A stretch of 64,000 nucleotides of DNA from Bacteroidales bacterium (GTDB lineage: Bacteria > Bacteroidota > Bacteroidia > Bacteroidales > Muribaculaceae), in assembly GCA_004557825.1 (NCBI GenBank), contig SFFL01000010.1, positions 1 through 64,000 of the forward strand, in the 5' to 3' direction. The stretch's first letter is position 1. Each line of letters begins with the position of its first letter. The position numbers and the translations under genes were made by a program. Below the pieces are notes generated by a model that saw only the letters and a list, made by a program, of their open reading frames with translations, made no database searches and was not told the origin of the DNA. Positions 8,342 to 17,054 of the stretch are shown here, piece by piece.

Positions 8342-9067
8342 ATGAATAACTACTACAGCCCTTCAGATCAGGGCTACATGCAGGGCGGACAACAGCCCCA
8401 GTCGCTCGACGCGAAAGTGTCGGCAGTGATGAAACTCGTCTACGTGAAGATGTTCCTGGCGCTCCTCGTATCGGCAGCCGCCGCATGGGGCGTGCCCACG
8501 CTCTTCCCCAACCTCGCCAACACCCTGGCCACCAACTCCTGGGTATACTGGGGTCTGGCCATCGCAGAACTTGCGCTGGTATTCTTCATCTCCGCAAGAA
8601 TGAACAAATTAAGCCCCGGCACATCTACGGCACTGTTCCTCCTGTTCGCGCTGGTCAACGGCATCACCCTATCGGTGATCTTTATGGCCTTCAGCTATGC
8701 ATCAATCTTTAAGACCTTCCTGATCACAGCCGCAGTGTTCGGCGCCATGAGCGTCTACGGCTTCTTCACCAGCCGCGACCTCACCCGCATCGGCTCCTTC
8801 CTGGTAATGGCACTTATCGGCCTGATCATCTGCTGCGTCATCAATATATTCTGGGCCAACAGCACCTTCGACCTGATCATCTCCGGCATCGGTGTGCTCC
8901 TCTTCATCGGCCTCACCGCCTGGGACACCCAGCAGATCAAACGCATGGCAGCAATGAATATGGGCATCGCCAACGGCTCCCTCGCCACCTGGGGCGCCCT
9001 CTCCCTCTACCTCGACTTCATCAACCTCTTCATCTACCTCCTCCGCTTCTTCGGCAACCGCGACTAA
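8342..9067 (+). CDS. Bax inhibitor-1 / YccA family membrane protein
   Basis: The 241 aa protein has a short polar N-terminus (residues 1-30), then seven closely spaced hydrophobic segments, for example FLALLVSAAAAWGVPTLF, WVYWGLAIAELALVFFI and LALLFLLFALVNG-like stretches. It ends with YLDFINLFIYLLRFFGNRD, the conserved C-terminal segment of the family. Bacterial members are inner-membrane proteins; some behave as pH-sensitive calcium channels and some interact with FtsH. It has its own sigma-54-like promoter and a strong terminator, so it is probably monocistronic. A 13 bp duplicate of its last codons and stop (caaccgcgactaa) lies 24 bp downstream. Confidence 0.93.
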   Translation: MNNYYSPSDQGYMQGGQQPQSLDAKVSAVMKLVYVKMFLALLVSAAAAWGVPTLFPNLANTLATNSWVYWGLAIAELALVFFISARMNKLSPGTSTALFLLFALVNGITLSVIFMAFSYASIFKTFLITAAVFGAMSVYGFFTSRDLTRIGSFLVMALIGLIICCVINIFWANSTFDLIISGIGVLLFIGLTAWDTQQIKRMAAMNMGIANGSLATWGALSLYLDFINLFIYLLRFFGNRD

Positions 9068-9145
9068 TCCCCTCGCCGCCAACCGCGACTAACCACGGCT
9101 GCCACGAAGCGCCCCCCACCGAAGTCTTCATCTCAAAGATAATCC

Positions 9146-9185
9146 ACGGGGCTGTGTCATCCTCCTGACACAGCCCCGTTTTTTT
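9146..9185 (+). terminator. Rho-independent terminator of the Bax-inhibitor-1 gene
   Basis: A perfect 14 bp GC-rich stem (9146-9159 with 9166-9179) and a 6 nt loop are followed by a T tract to 9185. Confidence 0.92.
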
Positions 9186-9191
9186 CGAGCA

Positions 9192-9228
9192 TTTCATCTG
9201 ATACCGTTAAATACTTTCATCTGATACC
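9192..9228. repeat. Two direct copies of TTTCATCTGATACC
   Basis: The 14-mer occurs at 9192-9205 and 9215-9228 with a 23 bp period, just past the terminator and next to the methyltransferase remnant. Similar TTTCATCTGATA text is seen near 54011. Confidence 0.55.
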
Positions 9229-9263
9229 ATTGATTACATTGTAGAGATGGTCATAACTGTCTA

Positions 9264-10394
9264 CTACACCATAACGTGTAGTGTTCGTCGAGATTGAGTT
9301 GCCTTTCTTTCATTAAGATAAAGCTTCCTTTTAGGCGCAGAATCATCTGATAATCCAAATTTGATGCGACCATCAGCCATTAATGAATCTAACGTTGCTT
9401 TATTGTAGCACCATATTCTTCCGTTCGGTGGATAATAGTCAACTCCATTTTTTGGATTTCTTATTGGATAATTTGTGTCTCCACCTACATGGTTTGCATC
9501 AATTGGAACAAGTTTCCAAGGGCCACGTGGATCATTATCAGGATTGATGTACTCGTTTTCATCTATATCATCTCCACCGAAAGTTAGGGATTGACGATCT
9601 TTTGAATATACAAGTGTATGATTATGATTGGTTGAAATTTCGTCATCATTTGAAATAGAAGTTCTGGATTGCCATATGATATTTCCAACGAAATTTTGTT
9701 CTCCAAAAATTTCGTTACAAATTTTCATCATATTTGCCACTTCGTTGTCGTCAAGTGATATGAAAATTACGCCATCTTTGGTAAGCATGTCTCTAGCAAC
9801 CTTGATGCGCGGATATATCATGTTGAGCCAGTCGGTATGGAAACGGCCGTTGCTCTCGGTGTTGCGCTGCATCGGGTCTGTGATGAGATTACCGTTCTCA
9901 TCACGTGCACTGCTCGACTGCTCGTATTCATCAACCCCTTGTGCGAAGTCGTCATTGTAAACGAAATCGTTGCCGGTGTTATACGGCGGGTCAATGTAAA
10001 TCATCTTGACTTTGCCAAGATATGTTTCGCGGAGCACTTTCAACACATCAAGGTTGTCACCTTGGATGTAGAGATTTTCGGTTGTATCGAAGTCAACTGA
10101 TTCTTCACGGCACGGGCGCAAGGTCTGAGTCGTAGACTCGTTGGCAAGACGGGAAGCAGCCCGCTTATCGGGCCATGTGAACTGATAGCGCTCCTCACCT
10201 TCGTCGAGCACTTCATTCGACAATTCCTCGCGCAGCTTGTCGAAGTCGATAGCCAAACGACTCTCATATCGCGTAGCTCCATTCGAGTCTATTATTTTTT
10301 CAGCTGTTTCGGTGACGCACTGCGGAAACAACGCAGCAATCTTTGCCACATTGCCACCAATCACGTCATAACTTTGCATACTCAATCGTTCCAT
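9264..10394 (-). pseudogene. Truncated type III restriction-modification DNA methyltransferase (Mod)
   Basis: The frame encodes the N-terminal part of a beta-class adenine-N6 methyltransferase. LYIQGDNLDVLKVL is followed by the catalytic motif IV as MIYIDPPYNTGNDF, and then by HTDWLNMIYPRIKVARDMLTKDGVIFISLDDNE. Intact Mod proteins are over 600 aa and carry the AdoMet-binding FxGxG motif after the target recognition domain. Here the frame stops within the recognition domain at about 375 residues, so that motif is missing and no Res subunit is nearby. Bases 9264-9800 are clearly richer in AT than the N-terminal half, as expected for a variable recognition domain or a transferred segment. The ATG at 10394 (MERLSMQSYD), with AAAGGAT just upstream, is the likely old start. 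The gene is almost certainly inactive. Confidence 0.82.
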
Positions 10395-11123
10395 ATCCTT
10401 TACAACTTGTGTTACTGTTCTTGCATTCTTTCCTGTCATCTGGCCGAGCCATATAGGATGTGTTCGCGATTGAAACGATGTTCGGCAGCGTCGCACTGCT
10501 GCTCTTTCAATTCCTGAAAGTCAACATTGGTAGTCAATCGCTATCGCAGCCATCGACACCAAATGGCAATATATGATTGGTCAGGATAAAAGAAAAGCGG
10601 GAGCCTTTTACCAGCTCATTCCGCTCTAAGAGGCCTACCACAGCCCATCATAGTAGAACGAGCAATGGTAAACGACCCCGCGAAGTATGTATATACAATA
10701 CAGCCAGCCCACTTCCCTACGGAAGGAGTTGGACGTAAATAATACGTACTTAACGGGCATCTACTATTGCTTCATCCTTGACTATGATTAGAAAAGTGGT
10801 AGTTTCTTAGAGCCAAGAAATCAGCGTCGGTAAACGCCTTTCGTATGTTTGTCCCTGCCGATGTCAGGCGTTAGCTCTCCTTTGAGACGCTATGCATCGC
10901 GGGGTTCAACCGCAAATTTAGCGATTAATTCTGAAGTTGCAATCGAATTTCACAGAAACATCTGCGAATTGTGGTAAATTTAAATGGTTAAATAGTTTTT
11001 CTGTTTGTGCTTTAAGAGCAATGCAAATGATATGTGGCTTTTGCAGCTATGTGTGTGAAAAATCCGGAGGAAGGGCAATAAGTGGGGTGTGTGTTCGTTA
11101 ATCTATAGAGTAATTAGCTGAAT
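10395..11123. other. Gene-poor accessory scar upstream of rdgB
   Basis: No intact gene is visible. On the minus strand, 10436-10541 holds a protein-like open stretch containing VDFQELKEQQCDAAEHRF that ends in TGA inside the Mod leader. On the plus strand, about 10530-10627 reads AIDTKWQYMIGQDKRKAG before a stop, and about 10735-10790 reads TGIYYCFILDYD before another stop. These look like decayed fragments of mobile or restriction-related genes, but I recognise none of them. From about 10920 to 11123 the sequence is AT-rich and should contain the rdgB promoter, which I could not place. Confidence 0.5.
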
Positions 11124-11720
11124 ATGCATAAGCCACTGGTTTTCGCAACGAATAATCCTCACAAGCTTAGCGAGGTTAGAGATATTCTGGGCGCTTCCCG
11201 TCCGGTGCTGTCGTTGAGCGATATCGGTTGTCATGACGACATTCCCGAGACAGCCGACACGCTTGAGGGGAATGCGCTGCTGAAGGCTCGCTGGGTGAGT
11301 GAGCGGTTCGATTGCGACTGTTTCGCCGACGATACAGGTCTGGAAGTGGCTGCACTTGACGGCCGTCCGGGCGTGCTTTCCGCACGGTATGCTATGGCCA
11401 ACGGCGAAGGCGAAGGGCACGATGCCGCAGCCAATTCGGCTCTGCTGCTGAGACAGCTTGAGGGCGTTACCGACCGTCGGGCGCGGTTCCGCACGGCGAT
11501 CGTCTTGATTAAGGATGGCCGCGAATATCAGGTTGATGGTGTTATCAATGGTTCGATAACCACCGCTCCGCACGGCACCGATGGCTTTGGCTATGATCCG
11601 ATTTTTATGCCGGAAGGGCATACTCAGACTTTCGCTGAGATGTCGGCTCACGAAAAAAACACTATTTCTCACCGGAGGCGAGCCACCGATGCTTTGCTTC
11701 AGCTTCTTGAAAAGATTTAA
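11124..11720 (+). CDS. rdgB: Non-canonical purine NTP pyrophosphatase (XTP/dITPase)
   Basis: RdgB/HAM1 hydrolyses dITP and XTP to the monophosphates, which keeps deaminated purines out of DNA. The 198 aa protein has the family signatures in order: FATNNPHKLSEV at the N-terminus, FADDTGLEVAALDG with the catalytic Asp near residue 70, and GTDGFGYDPIFMP with SAHEKNTISHRRRA near the C-terminus. Length is normal. It is 30 bp upstream of porZ on the same strand. Confidence 0.96.
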   Translation: MHKPLVFATNNPHKLSEVRDILGASRPVLSLSDIGCHDDIPETADTLEGNALLKARWVSERFDCDCFADDTGLEVAALDGRPGVLSARYAMANGEGEGHDAAANSALLLRQLEGVTDRRARFRTAIVLIKDGREYQVDGVINGSITTAPHGTDGFGYDPIFMPEGHTQTFAEMSAHEKNTISHRRRATDALLQLLEKI

Positions 11721-11753
11721 ACCAATTTCTTCCCCACTCATTTTCCCGCAGTG

Positions 11754-14156
11754 ATGATAAAGAAACTTACCATATTATTCTGTCTGCTGATTTCAGCACT
11801 CGGCCTTAACGCTCAGTTGCCCGTAGGCGCCTGGACTATCCACTCGGCCTTCAATGGCGTAAGCGATATCGCCGAAACGACTTCCACTGTCTATTATCTG
11901 TCGGCCGGCTCTCTGTTCTCGGTTGATAAAGCCACCGGCGAAACCCGTTCGCTCAACAGCGCCAATGACCTAAACGGCGGCGCTATCAGCGGGATATATG
12001 CGCACCCCGAGGGTAAATACCTGATTGTGGCGTATGCCGACTGCAATATCGACCGCATCAATGCCGACGGCAGCGTAATCAATATTTCCGATATTTCCGA
12101 TGCTCTTATCCCGGGAAATCCTTCAATCAACTGGGTGGGCTTCGGCAATGACCGCATCTATGTGGCCGGTTCGTATGGCCTGACCACTTTCGACGCCAAG
12201 ACAAACCAGGCCCGCGAAACGATGTTTACTCCAATGGGCGTGACGCGTGTGTTCGGTCTCGGCGACGAAGTGGTAATCGTCTACGATAGGCAGTTCCGTC
12301 ACGCCAAGCAGGACACGCGCCTGATCAGCCTCGACCAGTTCAGCTATTTCAGCTCTCAGGAACGCACCAATGTAGACAAGCCTCTCACCGTTGGCGACAA
12401 CCGCGTTCTGTATGTTTCGGGCAACTATGGCAGAGTGGCTCAATTCGACTTCACGACCGGCGAACTCAAAATCGCTCTCATCACCGACGGCGGTTCGAAT
12501 GTCAGCGGGATTAACAAAATCGTAAGCGTCGGTCCCGACAAGGCCTTCGTAGCCAACGGCTCCAAGGCTTACATTCTCACTCCCGACAACAGTATTTACA
12601 CCGGCACTTCCACCGCACTTAGCTCTACGCTGGCCAACCAGACCGCGCTGTCGGCGACTTTCGGTCTTGACCATCTCTGGGCAGGCAATGCCGCCGGCAT
12701 CAACAGCTACAACGCTACCGACCTGGCTAATCCCATCGAGCTTACCGGTAAATTCGGCAAGGGCGACTTTACCGCCGCCGGCTGCAACCGTATCGCCGTC
12801 CAGAAAGATGGTTCCCTCCTTTTCTGGAATGAATATTACGAATTCATAAATTTTGACGGATTCACAAATATCGCAGGTTCAAACCTGAATGCTTCGGCAT
12901 ACAGCCGCACAAACGGATTCAGCCCGGTAACCGTATCACCATTCCAAATCAACGGGGCAAATCGTTCTAACGTAAATATGCCAGGACACATGACAAAAGA
13001 CCCTCGCGACCCGAACACGTGGTATGTAGGATCTCGACTTGATGGTCTGATGCGCTTCACCAACGACAAGCTGACAATGCAGCTTAACTGCAAAACAGCT
13101 CCATTTGGATCAAACAATGGCACAAATACAGTAGTAACCCAACCACTTTTTGATAAATATGACAATCTTTGGGTAATAAAGCAGAGCGATGAATCCAAAT
13201 CTCAGCTCTTCGCTATCCCCTACGACAAAATTGGTGAGGACGCCACAGAATGGACCACATTTCCTGTTCTCTCTGACAGTTATCTGAATCGTACAGTAAA
13301 AGGTATCGAGCTGCAACACAGCGATATGATTGCCATCTACGGCGGTTTCTGGCGTGCTACACTTACTATGATCAATCACAACGGCACCGCCTCTCCATCC
13401 GACGATAAAGTGTTCACTATCAACACCTTCATCGACCAGGATAGCAAGACATTCTCCTATTACCATACTACCTCAGTCTGCGAAGACAAGAAAGGACGTC
13501 TGTGGGTCGGCACAGATGTGGGCGTGTTTGAAATCACCGACCCCAGCAAAGCCACTGCCGACGTCACCACAATCAATCACCTGAAAGTGCCGCGCAACGA
13601 CGGCACCGGGTTGGCCGACTACTTGCTCGATGCGCAGTTCGTGACCGGTATTTCCTGCGACAACTCCAATCGCAAATGGATTTCCACCACCACCTCAGGC
13701 GTTTATCTGGTGTCGGAGGATGGTGATGAGATTCTCGAGCACTATACTACCGACAATTCCATTCTGCCCTCCAATAAGGTTCTTGATGTAGCATGCGACC
13801 CCAACTCATCGTCGGTGTTCTTCGCTACCGAACAAGGTGTAATTGAATACAATTCCACATCTGCTCCTGCCTCGGAGGATTTAAGCGACGTTTACGCATA
13901 CCCCAATCCCGTACGCCCCGACTACACCGGCTGGATTACCGTGACCGGGCTTATGGACAATACCCTGGTAAAAATCGCCGACGCTGCCGGCAATGTATTC
14001 TTCCAGGGCCGCTCTGAAGGTGGCATGCTCACATGGGACGGCTGCGACGCCAATGGCGACCGCGTACGCACCGGCGTTTACTTCGTATTCGCTTCACACG
14101 GGGCATCCGGCGAATCCTCTGACAATTGTGTCACCAAGATTATGGTTATCAACTGA
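11754..14156 (+). CDS. porZ: Type IX secretion system protein PorZ
   Basis: PorZ is a surface protein of the type IX secretion system (T9SS) that helps the sortase complex attach anionic LPS to cargo in Porphyromonas. This 800 aa protein starts with a signal peptide (MIKKLTILFCLLISALGLNA). It is followed by beta-propeller blades through about residue 700, including WVGFGNDRIYVAG, LWVGTDVGVFEI and WISTTTSGVYLVS. It ends in an Ig-like C-terminal domain (YAYPNPVRPDYTGWITV ... GVYFVFA ... KIMVIN) of the T9SS sorting-signal type. I prefer the ATG at 11754 to the GTG at 11751. The next gene starts on the last base of its stop codon, and porV follows, which supports the T9SS role. Two-component-type propeller proteins are the main alternative. 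Confidence 0.87.
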   Translation: MIKKLTILFCLLISALGLNAQLPVGAWTIHSAFNGVSDIAETTSTVYYLSAGSLFSVDKATGETRSLNSANDLNGGAISGIYAHPEGKYLIVAYADCNIDRINADGSVINISDISDALIPGNPSINWVGFGNDRIYVAGSYGLTTFDAKTNQARETMFTPMGVTRVFGLGDEVVIVYDRQFRHAKQDTRLISLDQFSYFSSQERTNVDKPLTVGDNRVLYVSGNYGRVAQFDFTTGELKIALITDGGSNVSGINKIVSVGPDKAFVANGSKAYILTPDNSIYTGTSTALSSTLANQTALSATFGLDHLWAGNAAGINSYNATDLANPIELTGKFGKGDFTAAGCNRIAVQKDGSLLFWNEYYEFINFDGFTNIAGSNLNASAYSRTNGFSPVTVSPFQINGANRSNVNMPGHMTKDPRDPNTWYVGSRLDGLMRFTNDKLTMQLNCKTAPFGSNNGTNTVVTQPLFDKYDNLWVIKQSDESKSQLFAIPYDKIGEDATEWTTFPVLSDSYLNRTVKGIELQHSDMIAIYGGFWRATLTMINHNGTASPSDDKVFTINTFIDQDSKTFSYYHTTSVCEDKKGRLWVGTDVGVFEITDPSKATADVTTINHLKVPRNDGTGLADYLLDAQFVTGISCDNSNRKWISTTTSGVYLVSEDGDEILEHYTTDNSILPSNKVLDVACDPNSSSVFFATEQGVIEYNSTSAPASEDLSDVYAYPNPVRPDYTGWITVTGLMDNTLVKIADAAGNVFFQGRSEGGMLTWDGCDANGDRVRTGVYFVFASHGASGESSDNCVTKIMVIN

Positions 14157-14686
14157 TGTCATCTGCTTCTATTAAATATTCCGACGACACCGACCGCGCT
14201 TTTGGGCTTTGCGGTATGGCTCTCGCGCTCTATATCTACGACGCCGAGCAATACCTCGCAGCCCTCTCGGCCGACGCTCCCGCCGATCTAGGTCTTGAGC
14301 TTACGCCCGACTTCTTCACCGTGGCTAATCCCGCGCTTTCGGCAAAAAACGTATGGAAATCCTCTCTGGAAAATTTCAGTCTTGGCTCGGCTATGCTGCT
14401 GGCCAACCTCCTCGCCCGATCACTTGTAAGGCGTCATAGCGAACTGTCGCAACCGGTTCGCAATCTCGCGATAAATATGCTCGTAGAGGAAGGCGCCGAA
14501 GCATGCGGACTTGCCGAAGCGGAAGTAACCCGCATCTGCGACAAAGCATATATGTATATGCACCGGCTCCTGTCGCATCCCGGCATCGCCCAGATTATCA
14601 GCGATATGGCCAAAACGCTCCAGACTGAACGCACACTCTCGCGCGACCGAATTATGCCATACCTCTCTCAAATAAGCAATTATTGA
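14156..14686 (+). CDS. Unrecognised helical protein coupled to porZ
   Basis: A 176 aa protein starting MSSASIKYSDDTDRAFGLCG. Its ATG shares one base with the porZ stop (TGATG), so the two are probably translationally coupled. I recognise no family. It has no signal peptide; the sequence is mostly helical with moderately hydrophobic stretches (GLCGMALALYIYDAEQYLAAL, LGSAMLLANLLARSLV) but no convincing membrane span, so it is probably cytoplasmic. It lies between porZ and porV, with porV starting 10 bp downstream, which suggests a link to type IX secretion or surface biogenesis. Codon use looks like that of its neighbours. Function unknown. Confidence 0.85.
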   Translation: MSSASIKYSDDTDRAFGLCGMALALYIYDAEQYLAALSADAPADLGLELTPDFFTVANPALSAKNVWKSSLENFSLGSAMLLANLLARSLVRRHSELSQPVRNLAINMLVEEGAEACGLAEAEVTRICDKAYMYMHRLLSHPGIAQIISDMAKTLQTERTLSRDRIMPYLSQISNY

Positions 14687-14696
14687 TTTTACAGCA

Positions 14697-15929
14697 ATGA
14701 ACTTCAAGCTCAGCAACATACTTCCCGTTTCCCGCTTAAAATACTATGCAGCGTTTACCGCACTTCTTTGCGTATTTTCCGCTGCGGCTGAGAACGAAAT
14801 AAAGAACGAGTTCAATCCCGTGCAAACCGGTGTGACCTCGCTCAGCATCGCGCCCGACGCCCGCGGCGCTTCGATGGGCGATATAGGCGCTGCCACCGAC
14901 CCGGATGCCAACTCGCAGTTCTGGAATCCATCGAAATACGCATTCGCTTATTCGCAAGGTTCCGTGGCTTTGAGCTACACACCCTGGCTCCGCAAACTTG
15001 TCAATGATATTTTCCTTGCCAATCTCGCCGGATACTGGAAACTCGGCTCCAACGACAATCAGGCCATCTCGGCCTCGCTACGCTATTTCTCCCTGGGCGA
15101 AGTAAACTCCGAGAGCCTTGGTGGCGTCACCGAGACCATCAACCCCTATGAAATGGCTTTCGACCTGGGCTACTCCCGCAAACTCTCCGAGAAATTCTCG
15201 ATGGGTGTGGTATTCCGCTACATATATTCCGACCTGGGCTTCGGAGGCTCCGGCACAAACGTACAGCCCAGCGGTGCTTCGGCTTTCGCTGCCGACATCT
15301 CCGGCTACTTTGTAACCTATCCTATCATCGGACAGAACGAATGTCAGTTTGCATGGGGCTGGAACATCTCCAACATCGGTACGAAGGTCTCCCCTGAAGG
15401 TATGGAACCCGCATTCCTCCCCACGAACCTTAAACTTGGCGCCAGCTTCACTTTCCCCCTGGCCGACTACCACAACCTGGCTATCAACCTCGATCTGAAC
15501 AAACTCCTCGTGCCCACACGTCCGCGCCGCTCCGACTATACCAATGATGATGGCGAAGTCGACGAAGAAGCATACGCAAAAGCATACACCGACTGGCGCG
15601 ATATGTCGCCCATCACAGGTATCTTCAAATCGTTTGGCGACGCACCCGGCGGCTTCAAAGAAGAGCTTCGCGAAATCACCTATTCAATCGGTGCAGAATA
15701 CAATTACAACCAGCAGTTCTTCCTTCGCGCAGGCTACTATCACGAAAGCGAATTTAAAGGAAACCGCCAGTACTTCGGCTTCGGCGCCGGATTCTCGCTG
15801 AATGTAGTGCGACTCGATGCCGCCTATATGCTTGCCACATCGCAGACATCGCCTCTCGACCAGACTCTGCGCTTCACTCTTACCTTTGATATGGACGGCC
15901 TGCGCGACCTCCTGGGCGGCCGCCGCTAA
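14697..15929 (+). CDS. porV: Type IX secretion outer-membrane protein PorV (LptO)
   Basis: PorV is a FadL-like outer-membrane beta-barrel that shuttles T9SS cargo from the Sov translocon to the PorU sortase. The 410 aa protein has a signal segment (YYAAFTALLCVFSAAA). It then shows the family start NPVQTGVTSLSIAPDARGASMGDIGAATDPDANSQFWNP in pieces typical of PorV and PorQ proteins, followed by alternating amphipathic strands and a C-terminus LRFTLTFDMDGLRDLLGGRR. PorV is chosen over PorQ or PorP because of the DARGASMGD start and the proximity of porZ. No porU was seen in the window. ispF begins 11 bp downstream. Confidence 0.88.
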   Translation: MNFKLSNILPVSRLKYYAAFTALLCVFSAAAENEIKNEFNPVQTGVTSLSIAPDARGASMGDIGAATDPDANSQFWNPSKYAFAYSQGSVALSYTPWLRKLVNDIFLANLAGYWKLGSNDNQAISASLRYFSLGEVNSESLGGVTETINPYEMAFDLGYSRKLSEKFSMGVVFRYIYSDLGFGGSGTNVQPSGASAFAADISGYFVTYPIIGQNECQFAWGWNISNIGTKVSPEGMEPAFLPTNLKLGASFTFPLADYHNLAINLDLNKLLVPTRPRRSDYTNDDGEVDEEAYAKAYTDWRDMSPITGIFKSFGDAPGGFKEELREITYSIGAEYNYNQQFFLRAGYYHESEFKGNRQYFGFGAGFSLNVVRLDAAYMLATSQTSPLDQTLRFTLTFDMDGLRDLLGGRR

Positions 15930-15940
15930 TCTACCAAGAT

Positions 15941-16444
15941 ATGTTCAGAATTGGCAACGGATTCGACGTTCACCGTCTTACTCCCGACCGCAAACTCATC
16001 CTCTGCGGCGTGGAAATTTCCTACGATAAAGGGCTGCTCGGCCACAGCGATGCCGATGTGGCGCTCCACGCCCTTTGCGACGCCCTTCTGGGAGCAGCGG
16101 CTTTGCGCGATATCGGCTATCATTTCCCCGATACCGACCCACGCTACGAAGGCGCAGATTCGCGTATGCTATTGCGCGAAACACTCCGCATCATTCACGA
16201 AGAAAGAGGCCTCACACCGATCAACGTAGATATTACAATCATCGCCCAGGCGCCCAAACTCCTCCCCTACATTCCGCAGATGATAGAGAACGTGGCTCAC
16301 GACCTTATGCTCCCCGTTGATTGCGTTTCCGTTAAAGCCACCACTACCGAGCGACTTGGGTTCACCGGTCGCGGCGAAGGCATTGCCGCCCAAGCCTCCG
16401 CTCTCCTCTCCAATTCTAAAAATGCTCCCTCTAAAGATGCATAA
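15941..16444 (+). CDS. ispF: 2-C-methyl-D-erythritol 2,4-cyclodiphosphate synthase
   Basis: IspF makes the cyclic diphosphate intermediate of the MEP isoprenoid pathway. The zinc ligands D9, H11 (GFDVHRL) and H43 (DVALHALCD) are present. GHSDAD, HFPDTDPRY and the C-terminal GFTGRGEGIAAQA, all typical of the trimeric enzyme, follow. Length is 167 aa, near the usual 160. Eleven bases separate it from porV, so it is probably the last gene of the rdgB-porZ-porV transcription unit. Confidence 0.97.
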   Translation: MFRIGNGFDVHRLTPDRKLILCGVEISYDKGLLGHSDADVALHALCDALLGAAALRDIGYHFPDTDPRYEGADSRMLLRETLRIIHEERGLTPINVDITIIAQAPKLLPYIPQMIENVAHDLMLPVDCVSVKATTTERLGFTGRGEGIAAQASALLSNSKNAPSKDA

Positions 16445-16744
16445 TTCCCGCATTGCAGAGCTATCTACTCAGCCATATTGAAACGTCATTGATAGCCTGC
16501 AAGCAGCTATACAAGATTTTTATCTGAAATGCTGTCCGAGAAGGATGGCTGTAATTTTGCACCATCGCGATTCACGATGTTTCTTAAGATATTTGTATGC
16601 ACATACTGGAATGACAATTCCGGTTATTATAGAAAGGATGGAATAAACATACCAAGGGTAATGAATAATGTGCGATAACACCTGCTGACTTGCGATATTG
16701 AAATATATTGCTGTCCGATAAAAATTGAGGACAGCAATAATAAC
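16445..16744. other. Gene-free junction between ispF and the IS66 remnant
   Basis: This AT-rich 300 bp stretch has no convincing gene. A minus-strand frame across 16520-16740 contains a hydrophobic run (YVYSILSIITGIVIPVCAY) followed by a basic tail and could be the end of a small membrane protein. However, its upstream part is only the antisense of the transposase remnant. At 16707-16738 is a 10 bp perfect inverted repeat (ATTGCTGTCC / GGACAGCAAT) with a 12 nt spacer. Confidence 0.45.
16707..16743. repeat. Copy B of the 20 bp motif, with a local inverted repeat
   Basis: Bases 16707-16726 are the exact reverse complement of 115-134. The adjoining GGACAGCAATAATAA (16729-16743) repeats 125-139 in direct orientation. 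Together the two arms form a small inverted repeat immediately before the recognisable IS66 sequence, as expected for an insertion boundary or a solo element end. Confidence 0.6.
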
Positions 16745-17038
16745 CTTTGGCCCCGGTTGAGACGCTATGCTTTGGACGGTCGCTATAATATCGACAACAA
16801 TCTTGTAGAACGCGGGCAACGACCTACAGTTATGGGACGCAAGAACTATCTTTTCAGCCAAAGCGATAGCGGAGCCATAGACAACGCAATCTTTTACACA
16901 CTCATAGAAAGCTGCGACATCGTAGGAGTGAATCCACAGAAATGGCTCACTGACATCCTCGGCCAACTGCGCAATGACACTCCTCCAAAACAACTCCGGG
17001 AACTATTACCCTATTATTACAAAAAATCTCACGAATAA
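16745..17038 (+). pseudogene. IS66-family transposase, C-terminal remnant
   Basis: The frame encodes only the last roughly 97 residues of an IS66-type transposase. It contains the catalytic-domain end LWPRLRRYALDGRYNIDNN, then LVERGQRPTVMGRKNYLF, and the IS66 C-terminal domain (NAIFYTLIESCDIVGVNP). Intact proteins are around 500 aa, so most of the DDE domain is gone and the first two catalytic acids are absent. The frame opens without a proper start codon. It is a dead fragment. Confidence 0.9.
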
Positions 17039-17054
17039 ATCGTGAGATTTTTTT
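17021..17054. terminator. Bidirectional hairpin at the IS66 transposase end
   Basis: A 14 bp stem (AAAAAATCTCACGA with its complement) closes a 5 nt loop and has A and T runs on both sides, so it could terminate transcription from either strand. The transposase stop codon lies in the loop region. Confidence 0.75.

Noticed and set aside
16520..16993. 157-codon minus-strand frame with a hydrophobic segment
   Set aside because: Its first two thirds are antisense to the IS66 remnant. Only the last part (16520-16690) could be a fragment of a real small membrane protein, and it has no start of its own.
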